DNA from: Halogranum gelatinilyticum
GTDB lineage: Archaea > Halobacteriota > Halobacteria > Halobacteriales > Haloferacaceae
Reading direction: 5' to 3'
Assembly (NCBI RefSeq): GCF_900103715.1
Contig: NZ_FNHL01000009.1
Coordinates: forward strand, 32,411-96,410
DNA length: 64,000 nt
The notes beneath the pieces are model-generated. The model was not told the origin of the DNA. It saw nothing but the letters and a program-made list of their open reading frames with translations, and ran no database searches. Position numbers and translations under genes: made by a program. Within the stretch, counting starts at the first letter, position 1. The number at the start of each line of letters is the position of its first letter. Shown in pieces: positions 57,473-64,000 of this stretch.

Positions 57473-58504
57473 ATGGAAACGCGGAAGGTCCAACGGCTCG
57501 GGCCGTCGACGCTGGCGATGACGCTCCCCGCGGAGTGGGCGAAGGAACACGGTGTGAACAAGGGCGACGAGGTGTCGCTGCGGATGGGCGGCAAGGGGAC
57601 GCTCACGGTCCTCCCCGAATCGGCGAGCACGGAGGACTCGGAGGCAGTCCTCCACGCGGACAACCTCGACGCCGACGCGCTCGAACGGGCAATCGTGGCG
57701 CAGTACGTCCTCGGACGGCGCGTCATCCACGTCGAGAAGCGCGACGGCGCGCTCGACAGCGAACACATCAACGCGGTCTACAAGGCCGAGACGCAGCTGA
57801 TGGGACTCGGCGTCATCGAGGAGACGCCCGAGCGAATCGCCATCCGCTGTTCGGTCGACCCCGAGGACTTCACCCTCGACAACCTGCTGGAACGGCTGGA
57901 GAACACGGGCAGCACGATGCGCGGCGAGGCGGTCAAGGCACTCGCACACGCCAACCCGGACCTCGCCCAGCGCGCACTGAACCGCGAGCGGCAGGCGAAC
58001 AAAATCTTCGTCCTCCTGCTCAGACTCATCTTCACGGCCTACCAGAACCCGAACCTCTGTCGGGCGGTCGGTCTCGAGTCCGGCTTCCCGCTCATCGGCT
58101 ACCGCTCGGTCGCGAAGAACCTCGAACTGACCGCCGACAACGCCGAGGACATCGCCGAGATCGTCCTCAACACCGAGGGTCACTCGCTCGACGTCGACTC
58201 GGCGACCATCCGGCGCATCCGCGAGTTCACCGACCAGGTCGACGAAATCACCGTCAAGGCGGTGCAAGCGGTCGTCGAGCGCGACTACGACAAGACCATC
58301 GAGGTCCGGCGGCTGTTCCACGACATCACCGACCGCGAGCGCGACATCCTCAACGACCTCGAAGAGATGCCCAACGAGGAACTGCTGCGGGTGCGCGAGG
58401 TGCTCGTGAGCCTCCAGCAGACCGCCCAGTACGCGATGCGGAACGCCGAGATCGCGGCGAACCTCGCACTCAACGAGGAGAATCGCCACGTCACGATCAC
58501 GTAG
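57473..58504 (+). CDS. AbrB/PhoU-type phosphate uptake regulator
   Basis: A 343-residue regulator: an N-terminal swapped-hairpin AbrB-type DNA-binding domain (METRKVQRLGPSTLAMTLPAEWAKEHGVNKGDEVSL) at about 1-55, then helical PhoU-type repeats (about 90-330). In haloarchaea such fusion proteins regulate phosphate uptake genes. The ATG at 57473 gives the expected start; the long frame from 57359 has an unlike extension. The 135-bp leader is A+T-rich with several TATA-like elements; no pst genes are in the window. Confidence 0.9.
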   Translation: METRKVQRLGPSTLAMTLPAEWAKEHGVNKGDEVSLRMGGKGTLTVLPESASTEDSEAVLHADNLDADALERAIVAQYVLGRRVIHVEKRDGALDSEHINAVYKAETQLMGLGVIEETPERIAIRCSVDPEDFTLDNLLERLENTGSTMRGEAVKALAHANPDLAQRALNRERQANKIFVLLLRLIFTAYQNPNLCRAVGLESGFPLIGYRSVAKNLELTADNAEDIAEIVLNTEGHSLDVDSATIRRIREFTDQVDEITVKAVQAVVERDYDKTIEVRRLFHDITDRERDILNDLEEMPNEELLRVREVLVSLQQTAQYAMRNAEIAANLALNEENRHVTIT

Positions 58505-58567
58505 ACTGGACGGAGACACCGACGAAACCGACCGAGACCGTCGCGGTGGCCGGGCGGTGGCCGGCTC

Positions 58568-59098
58568 TTAGTCCGCCATCGACGGTATCTCGGCCGGAGG
58601 CGACGGATTCGGTTCGTCGACTCCCGACTCGTTTTTCTGCTCGACTTTCGTCGCCGTCAGCGGGTTTCGCCGCTCGATCTCGCAGTCGAACGCCGGATGC
58701 TCACAGACGTGTCGAACCAGCATATGCCGCCGCGACCCCGTGAGACCGGTCCGGCCCACGTCGTCGGCGTCGAACGTCTCCGGTAAGCGGTCGTACAGCC
58801 GCCGCAGCTCCTCGAAGCTCTGGAACACCTTGGCGTTGCCCGCCGAGTCGGCACCACGCCGCGAGACGACGTAGCTCCCGTCGGTGCGGTACTCGCCGGC
58901 GGTCCGGAAGAACTCCTGTTGCTCCGTCAGCGCGTCGCCGAGCGCGCCGTGTAACTCGGCGGCGTCCGAGCGCGACAGCTCACAGGAACTGCCGTCGACC
59001 TGTACGATAACCGATTCACCGTCCGTCGAAACCGTGACGGCCGTCTCATCACCCGAGAAGAACGCGACCAGGAGACTGGGTACTCCGTGACATAACAC
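58568..59098 (-). CDS. hypothetical protein
   Basis: A 176-residue protein of mixed strand-helix pattern (DETAVTVSTDGESVIVQVDGSSCELSRSDAAEL, then YRTDGSYVVSRRGADSAGN) and a Cys/His-bearing helical part (SRRHMLVRHVCEHPAFDCEIERRNPLTATKVEQKNESGVDEP). I recognise no family. The C-terminus is disordered. It is transcribed opposite the PhoU-type regulator and toward its stop, so it is an independent gene. Confidence 0.7.
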   Translation of the reverse strand: MLCHGVPSLLVAFFSGDETAVTVSTDGESVIVQVDGSSCELSRSDAAELHGALGDALTEQQEFFRTAGEYRTDGSYVVSRRGADSAGNAKVFQSFEELRRLYDRLPETFDADDVGRTGLTGSRRHMLVRHVCEHPAFDCEIERRNPLTATKVEQKNESGVDEPNPSPPAEIPSMAD

Positions 59099-59170
59099 AG
59101 CAATCGTACGTGGTCGACAAAACTCTGTCGGGGGCGAGGGGTCGCCCGACAGCCCGTCGGGTCCCGAGGG

Positions 59171-60373
59171 TCAGAGAAGTCCGCCGTCGTCGTCGTCACC
59201 GGTCGTCTCGTTGCCCGAGGCCGTCGTTGTGGTGGTCGCGGTGGTGGTCGTGGTCGATCCCCCGTCCGACGGGGTCGCCGTCGGCGTGGCGGTGTCGTCG
59301 CCGACGAGGCTTCCGTCGTCCGAGGCAGTCGTCGTCGCCGTGCCGTCGGAGCCGGGCGTCGCCGTCGACCCGTCGGAGTCCCCGCTCGAGTCCGACGAGC
59401 CGTCGTCGCTCCCCGCGTCATCCGAGGCTGCCGACCCGTCTTTGTTACCGAACATATCCGTCTCGATGGTCTCGGTGTAGGTCATCTCGTCGAGCGGGAC
59501 GGTGTGGGTCGTCCCCGCGATCTCGATCTTCGCGTAGAAGTCGATGCGGAGTTCCGTCACCTGGTTCCGTTCGAGATGGCTGACCCACCACTCGTCGAGT
59601 TTCGAGTTGTCGATTTCGGTCTGCGTCTCGAGGGTCTCCTCGGACTTCGCGGGGACGACGTAGGTTTCGTTGGTCGCTCCGCTCCCGACCGCGACGTCGT
59701 TCATCGTGATGTTGTACCCGATTTCGGTGATGGGGACGGGAGTGGACTTGGGGTTGTAGACGGTGAAGTCCATCTCGATGGGCGTCGTCTCGTTGTCGAC
59801 CTGTCCCCACCGCGCGCTCGTCTCGTTGACGTAGAGCACCGGGTCCGAGACGACGGGCGCGTTCGCGTTCACGGGCCGCGTCTCCGTGGAGTTGAACTGT
59901 GAGATGAGGTCGGTGTCGATGCTCCGCTCGACCTTCGGCGCGCCGAAGGATTCGCCGAGCAACGAGGAGTGGACGTCGGCGTCGACGGTCAGCGTCGTCG
60001 ACTCGCCGTTCCGGATGTGGCTCACCCACCACGCGGGAATCTTCTCGTTGTCCATCTCCGTCGTGAAGGGGAGCGTCGAGTTGCCCGTCTCGACGTCGAC
60101 GCCCTCCTTGACGCCCTCTGCCATCCGGATGTCGTTCAGCGAGACGGCGTAGTCGACGGTGAGACCGCCGAGCGAGACGCCGATGGGGTTGGGGTTCGAC
60201 ACCTGGAGGTCGGTCTCGATGACGGTCGCCGAGTCGTCGACCGGGCCGAACGCGTTGTCGACGCCCGTGACGCTCGGCGCGCCGACCACGCCGAGACCGA
60301 CAGCCGCACCGACCGCGCCGACGAGGACGACGACCGCGACCAGTGCGTACTTGAGTTTCCCAGTTCCGAGCAT
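59171..60373 (-). CDS. WHy/LEA-14-like membrane-anchored protein
   Basis: A 400-residue surface protein with an N-terminal membrane helix (LKYALVAVVVLVGAVGAAVGLGVVG), two tandem WHy (water-stress/hypersensitive, LEA type 2) domains at about 40-165 and 175-290 (each holds a DLQVSNPNPIGVSLGGL- or DFTVYNPKSTPVPITEI-like strand pair), and a Ser/Thr/Asp/Gly-rich stalk (295-390). Start at 60373; a TATA element AATTTATG (60396-60403, minus strand) is 27 nt upstream, so the extension to 60421 is rejected. Possibly related to desiccation or osmotic stress, an inference from domain type. Confidence 0.85.
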   Translation of the reverse strand: MLGTGKLKYALVAVVVLVGAVGAAVGLGVVGAPSVTGVDNAFGPVDDSATVIETDLQVSNPNPIGVSLGGLTVDYAVSLNDIRMAEGVKEGVDVETGNSTLPFTTEMDNEKIPAWWVSHIRNGESTTLTVDADVHSSLLGESFGAPKVERSIDTDLISQFNSTETRPVNANAPVVSDPVLYVNETSARWGQVDNETTPIEMDFTVYNPKSTPVPITEIGYNITMNDVAVGSGATNETYVVPAKSEETLETQTEIDNSKLDEWWVSHLERNQVTELRIDFYAKIEIAGTTHTVPLDEMTYTETIETDMFGNKDGSAASDDAGSDDGSSDSSGDSDGSTATPGSDGTATTTASDDGSLVGDDTATPTATPSDGGSTTTTTATTTTTASGNETTGDDDDGGLL

Positions 60374-60548
60374 GCTCGCACCTGTTCGCTCCATCCATAA
60401 ATTCGGTTTGGCTGGAGACAACAGAATTGCCGGCTGTTTTCGCCGGAGGGCGTCGGGTCGGTCGAGTCAACCGAGTCGGCCAATCCGACGCCGAGACCGT
60501 GGTAGCGTCTGTCGAATAGACTAAGTGCTCCGCATCGAACGGGAGAGT

Positions 60549-60734
60549 ATGGAAGGCCAAGCCGTGTACTCGGACAAAGGAATCGGATTTGCGATGCTGT
60601 TCTCGTTGCTCGCCATCGGCGGAGCGGCCGTCTTGCTCGTCGCACCGGGCCAGGTCACGAAGGCGTGGGGCTTCGCGCTCGCGATGGTCGCGGCGTCTAT
60701 CGCGGTCGTCGGGACGCAGGCGTACTGGGGTTAA
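60549..60734 (+). CDS. 61-residue two-helix membrane protein
   Basis: A small hydrophobic protein with two membrane helices (about 10-32 and 38-58), separated by PGQVTKAWG. The ATG at 60549 is preferred to the upstream one at 60525. It is 53 nt before a small wHTH gene. No family known to me. Confidence 0.75.
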   Translation: MEGQAVYSDKGIGFAMLFSLLAIGGAAVLLVAPGQVTKAWGFALAMVAASIAVVGTQAYWG

Positions 60735-60787
60735 CTGACCGAGGAGAGCGACAATCGTTAATAGCGCGAGTCCCTATTCCCAGCAAG

Positions 60788-61012
60788 ATGAGTGAGTACA
60801 CTGAGGAGGAACAACGGATTGTGGCCTATCTCAGCGAAGCAGTCGCCGGCGGGGAGCGGTATTTCCGAGCGAAGAACATCGCCGAGGCCATCGGTCTCTC
60901 GGCGAAACAGGTCGGCTCGCGGCTCCCGCGGCTCGCCGAGAAGTCCGAGGACGTCGACATCGAGAAGTGGGGCCGCGCCCGCTCGACGACCTGGCGCATC
61001 AGCCCGAGCTAA
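60788..61012 (+). CDS. 74-residue winged-helix protein (DUF7123-like)
   Basis: A small protein: MSEYTEEEQRIVAYLSEAVAGGERYFRAKNIAEAIGLSAKQVGSRLPRLAEKSED and a C-terminal ARSTTWRISPS strand. The helix-turn-helix with a short wing fits a haloarchaeal single wHTH family that I remember as DUF7123. Start at 60788 with a TATA-like CGTTAATAG about 30 nt upstream. It may bind DNA near its own gene. Confidence 0.8.
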   Translation: MSEYTEEEQRIVAYLSEAVAGGERYFRAKNIAEAIGLSAKQVGSRLPRLAEKSEDVDIEKWGRARSTTWRISPS

Positions 61013-61051
61013 CACCCCCGTTTTTTTACGGTCTCTCCCCAAGTCACCTCC

Positions 61052-61492
61052 ATGACTGTCCGGGTTCAGCGGACGTTCGAGTTCGACGCCGACCCCCAGC
61101 GTGTCTGGGATTTCATCGCCGACCCAGCGAAGCGTGCGGGCGCGATCAGCGTCGTCGAGGAGTTCGAAGTCGACCCCACCGACGAGCGGAAGGCGACGTG
61201 GCACGTCCGACTGCCTATCCCCCTTCTCAACTCGACGGTCGGCGTCGACACCGAAGACATCACGCGCGACGAACCGACGTACGTGAAGTTCGTCGGCAAA
61301 TCCAGAGCACTGCGCGTGACCGGCGAACACACCATCGAGACCGACGAGGACGGCGAGGGCTGTCGGCTCCACAACGAGTTCATCGTCAACGGTCGCCTGC
61401 CGGGCGTCGAGAAGTTCTTCAAGCGGAACCTCGACCGCGAACTCGACAACCTCGAGGCCGCACTCCGCCGCGACCTCGAGGTCACCGCATGA
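61052..61492 (+). CDS. SRPBCC family protein (CoxG-like)
   Basis: A 146-residue START/SRPBCC-fold protein (MTVRVQRTFEFDADPQRVWDFIADPAKRAGAISVVEEFEV and later HTIETDEDGEGCRLHNEFIVNGRLPG). These proteins bind hydrophobic ligands or assist carbon-monoxide-dehydrogenase-type assembly; no cox genes are nearby. The ATG at 61052 has a GTTTTTTTA element about 28 nt upstream. Its stop overlaps the nitrilase-like gene by 4 nt. Confidence 0.9.
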   Translation: MTVRVQRTFEFDADPQRVWDFIADPAKRAGAISVVEEFEVDPTDERKATWHVRLPIPLLNSTVGVDTEDITRDEPTYVKFVGKSRALRVTGEHTIETDEDGEGCRLHNEFIVNGRLPGVEKFFKRNLDRELDNLEAALRRDLEVTA

Positions 61493-62298
61493 AGCTCACG
61501 CTCGCCCAACTCGACCAGACCGCAGGCGACGTCGGGAAGAACCTCAACCGCGCGGAACGCACCGTCGCCGACGCCGCCGAGCGCGGGGCAGACCTCGTCG
61601 TTCTCCCGGAGCTGTTCACCGTCGGCTACTTCGCCTTCGAGTCGTACGCCCGCGAGGCGGAGGGACTCGGCGGCGAGACGTTCGGCCGACTGAGCGACCT
61701 CGCCGCCGACCACGGTGTCGGTCTCCTCGCCGGGAGCCACGTCGAAGATCTCGAAGCGAGTGCCGCTGCGGGCTACGACGTGCCCGACAACGACGGCCTC
61801 GCCAACACGGCGGTCTTCTTCGGCCGCGACGGCGAGATGGAAGCGGTCTACCGTAAGCACCACTTGTTCGGCTACGGCTCTGCCGAATCCCGGCTCCTGA
61901 CACCCGGCGACTCCCTCGAAACCGTCTCCTTCGAGGGCTTCGAGATCGGGACGACCACCTGTTACGACCTGCGCTTTCCGGAACTCTACCGGTCGCTCGC
62001 GGAGGCGGGCGCGACGCTCGTGCTCGTCCCGAGCGCGTGGCCCTACCCACGGGTCGAACACTGGCAGACGCTGCCGCGGGCGCGAGCCATCGAGAACCTC
62101 TGTTACGTCGCGACGGTCAACGGTGCCGCGCAGTTCGGCGAGACGCGACTGCTCGGCCGCTCGACTGTCTACGACCCGTGGGGGACGCCGCTGGCGAGCG
62201 CGGGCGACGAACCGACGCTCGTCGAAAGCGAGGTCGACCCCGACCGGGTTGCCGAAGTTCGCGACGAGTTCCCCGCGTGGGCCGACCGCCGACAGTAG
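61489..62298 (+). CDS. carbon-nitrogen (nitrilase family) hydrolase
   Basis: A 269-residue amidase/nitrilase-superfamily enzyme. The Glu-Lys-Cys triad is visible: Glu in LVVLPELFTVGY, Lys in YRKHHLFGYGS and Cys in GTTTCYDLRFPELYR. Substrates of archaeal members may be omega-amides or N-carbamoyl compounds; unknown here. It starts within the stop of the SRPBCC gene (ATGA at 61489-61492), so they are coupled. Length is normal. Confidence 0.93.
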   Translation: MKLTLAQLDQTAGDVGKNLNRAERTVADAAERGADLVVLPELFTVGYFAFESYAREAEGLGGETFGRLSDLAADHGVGLLAGSHVEDLEASAAAGYDVPDNDGLANTAVFFGRDGEMEAVYRKHHLFGYGSAESRLLTPGDSLETVSFEGFEIGTTTCYDLRFPELYRSLAEAGATLVLVPSAWPYPRVEHWQTLPRARAIENLCYVATVNGAAQFGETRLLGRSTVYDPWGTPLASAGDEPTLVESEVDPDRVAEVRDEFPAWADRRQ

Positions 62299-62668
62299 GC
62301 CGTCGCTCGTGGCGGACGGACTCGCCCGTGCCGGTGGCTTTATCCATGACCCCTCCTTACGACGTGTTGCCGGAAGACGACGCTTTTCTCGTCGCTGCCG
62401 GCAACTAACCGCCGCACCGTGTCGCAGTGTCGGGGTCCACTGTGACGCACATCGGAGGTGGCTTCCGCCAGCCGCCATTCGCCGCCGATCCGGTCTTCAT
62501 CCGCCGCGTCGGCGCGCCCGCCATGGCCATGGCAATTCGCCCCTGAACCCGGCAGGGGCATACTTTCCACTCGTGATTCTCGCTTCCTGAGCCGAGACGC
62601 CGTCCACACAGTCGCTGTCGCTACCGCTGGCGGAGCATCAACGAAAAAAACAGCTGACCGTGGCCGGT
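62299..62668. other. 370-bp intergenic region without a supported gene
   Basis: No convincing gene. A 20-codon frame (62347-62409, starting MTPPYDVLPEDD) and a minus-strand Gly/Ala/His-rich frame are present but have no promoter spacing or family pattern. The region probably separates the nitrilase operon from the convergent aldehyde dehydrogenase gene. A near T/A-rich terminator-like stretch precedes 62669 (GAAAAAAAC). Confidence 0.5.
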
Positions 62669-64000
62669 TCAGTCGTCTTTGGTCTTGATGTCGGCGGAAA
62701 GACCCTGTGCCATCTGGATGTCTTTGGAGTTGTTGAGCGTCCAGGCGGTGCGCTCGGTGACGGCTTCGATGATTTCGCGCGCCGAGGGGTAGCCGTTACC
62801 GGATTTCTTGACGCCGCCGAAGGGCAGGTGGACTTCGGCACCGATGCACGGGAGGTTGCCGTAGGCCAGTCCCACCTCCGCATTGTCGCGGAAGTAGTTG
62901 ATCTGGCGGTAGTTCTCCGAAATAATCGCACCCGCGAGTCCGTAGTCAGTGTCGTTCTGGATGGCGACCGCTTCTTCGATGTCGCCGGAGTACTTCAGCA
63001 GGGCGACGTGGGGGCCGAAGACTTCCTCGTGCGTGCAGCGGAGGTCTTCCCACGCGTCGGCTTCATACACAAAGGGTCCGACCCAGTGGCCGTCTTCGTG
63101 ACCGTCCGGAATCTCGTCCTCGTCCAACTCCGTTCGGTCGACGAGGACGTTCACGCCCTCTTTCTTCGCCAGCTCAGCGTACTTCGTGACCTTCTCCTTG
63201 TGACCGGCCTCGATGAGCGGGCCCATGAAGGTGTCTTCGTCCAGCGGGTCGCCGACGGAGACGTTCTTCGCCAACTCGACGTAGCGGTCTTTGAACTCGT
63301 CGTAGACGTCTTCGTGGACGACGATGCGCTCCGAAGAGACACAGCGCTGGCCGGTCGTCTTGAACGAACACATCAGCGCCGAGTGAACGGCGATGTCCAG
63401 ATCCGCCTCTTCGGTGATGACGACGTTGTTCTTGCCACCCATCTCACACGCGGCGAGTTTGCCGGGCTGCTGGGCGACTTTCTCGGCGACCTCGTGGCCC
63501 ACCTCGGCCGAACCAGTGAACAGGACGGTGTCGACGCGTTCGTCCTCCACGATGGAGGCGCCGGCGTCGCCGAAGCCCTGGACCATGTTGAACACGCCGT
63601 CGGGAATACCGGCATCCTCGAACATCTCGGCGATGATCTGGCCGCACCACGGCGTCTGTTCGGCGGGCTTCCAGACGACGGTGTTACCCTCGACCAGGGC
63701 GACGGCCATGTGCCAGAAGGGGATGGCGACCGGGAAGTTCCACGGGGTGATACAGCCGACGACGCCGCGAGGTTTGCGGCGCATATAGGCGTCCTTGGCG
63801 GGAATCTCGCTCGGGATAACGTCGCCTTTGGGGTGGCGAGCGTCGCCAGCGGCCCACTCGACCATGTGGTACGCTTCGATGACGTCCGCGCGACCTTCCG
63901 AGATTTCCTTGCCGCACTCTTTGGTCACGACTTCTGCGAGTTCTTCGGTCCGCTCGCGGAGCTCGTGGTAGATGTCCCAGAGATATTCCGCGCGGTCGAT
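62669..64000 (-). CDS. aldehyde dehydrogenase (partial at 5' end)
   Basis: A NAD(P)-dependent aldehyde dehydrogenase, missing its first residues beyond the window edge; 443 codons are visible, against a normal length of about 500. PWNFPVAIPFWHMAVAL, GFGDAGASIVEDERVDTVLFTGSAEVGHEVAEKV, the catalytic Glu in CEMGGKNNVV, the catalytic Cys in SFKTTGQRCVSSERIV and the C-terminal FGGVKKSGNGYPSAREIIEAVTE are present. The frame is open from the edge. The substrate is undetermined. Confidence 0.92.
   Translation of the reverse strand: MDRAEYLWDIYHELRERTEELAEVVTKECGKEISEGRADVIEAYHMVEWAAGDARHPKGDVIPSEIPAKDAYMRRKPRGVVGCITPWNFPVAIPFWHMAVALVEGNTVVWKPAEQTPWCGQIIAEMFEDAGIPDGVFNMVQGFGDAGASIVEDERVDTVLFTGSAEVGHEVAEKVAQQPGKLAACEMGGKNNVVITEEADLDIAVHSALMCSFKTTGQRCVSSERIVVHEDVYDEFKDRYVELAKNVSVGDPLDEDTFMGPLIEAGHKEKVTKYAELAKKEGVNVLVDRTELDEDEIPDGHEDGHWVGPFVYEADAWEDLRCTHEEVFGPHVALLKYSGDIEEAVAIQNDTDYGLAGAIISENYRQINYFRDNAEVGLAYGNLPCIGAEVHLPFGGVKKSGNGYPSAREIIEAVTERTAWTLNNSKDIQMAQGLSADIKTKDD

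Noticed and set aside
62347..62409. 20-codon frame starting MTPPYDVLPEDD
   Set aside because: No promoter at the right spacing, no family pattern, ends after 20 codons.

Overview
The window is 64 kb of a haloarchaeal (class Halobacteria) genome. The evidence is high G+C, strongly Asp/Glu-rich proteins, Tat-type (twin-arginine) lipoproteins, leaderless genes with a TATA-like element about 25-30 nt before the start codon, archaeal genes (tfe, aMBF1, RNase P component 4, Trm56, GTP cyclohydrolase III), and a tRNA-Trp gene with the long box C/D intron known from this class. It looks chromosomal. Nearly all of it is single-copy core or lineage genes in short operons, often with 4-nt ATGA/GTGA overlaps. 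I found no rRNA, CRISPR array, intact IS element or prophage.

Layout. 0-8.4 kb: the 3' end of a gene with a PCNA-binding-like tail, a HerA-like ATPase, tpiA, aMBF1, an overlapping hisC / nucleotide kinase / CDP-alcohol phosphotransferase operon, and hflX. 8.4-16.5 kb: a GMC oxidoreductase with its Tat-exported small subunit (behind a DtxR-like palindrome), an FAH hydrolase, an UPF0173 hydrolase, OsmC, small proteins, DJ-1 and a HAD phosphatase. 16.5-19.8 kb: a tight four-gene operon of GTP cyclohydrolase III, MDR dehydrogenase, PTPS-like protein and GT4 glycosyltransferase, which may make a glycosylated pterin-type compound. 20.1-21.3 kb: a PadR regulator and a J-domain/[2Fe-2S] ferredoxin fusion.

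21.3-23.1 kb is a small decayed accessory segment of lower G+C beside tRNA-Trp. It holds an Orc1/Cdc6-type AAA remnant, an intact metzincin-like lipoprotein protease and a CAP-domain remnant. 23.3-30.2 kb: haloarchaeal DUF proteins, guaB, small zinc-finger and truncated lipoprotein genes, a TrmB-like regulator, a HalX response regulator, and a ParA operon with palindromes upstream. 30.3-40.7 kb: amino-acid and redox enzymes, an Lrp-aminotransferase operon, a thioredoxin-like protein, RNA-binding proteins, Nudix, a squalene synthase-like enzyme, acyl-CoA dehydrogenase, MscS with a CRM-domain protein, and RNase P component 4.

41.0-50.2 kb is envelope-oriented: two GT4 glycosyltransferases, membrane and PH-domain proteins, two lipoproteins, and a UDP-sugar epimerase. 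50.3-64.0 kb: a DICT-domain protein, Trm56, the coupled tfe/DUF2110/lipoprotein operon, CinA-like, ATP-NAD kinase, a PhoU-type regulator, a WHy/LEA-14 surface protein, a nitrilase-like hydrolase, and the 3' part of an aldehyde dehydrogenase gene that runs off the window end.
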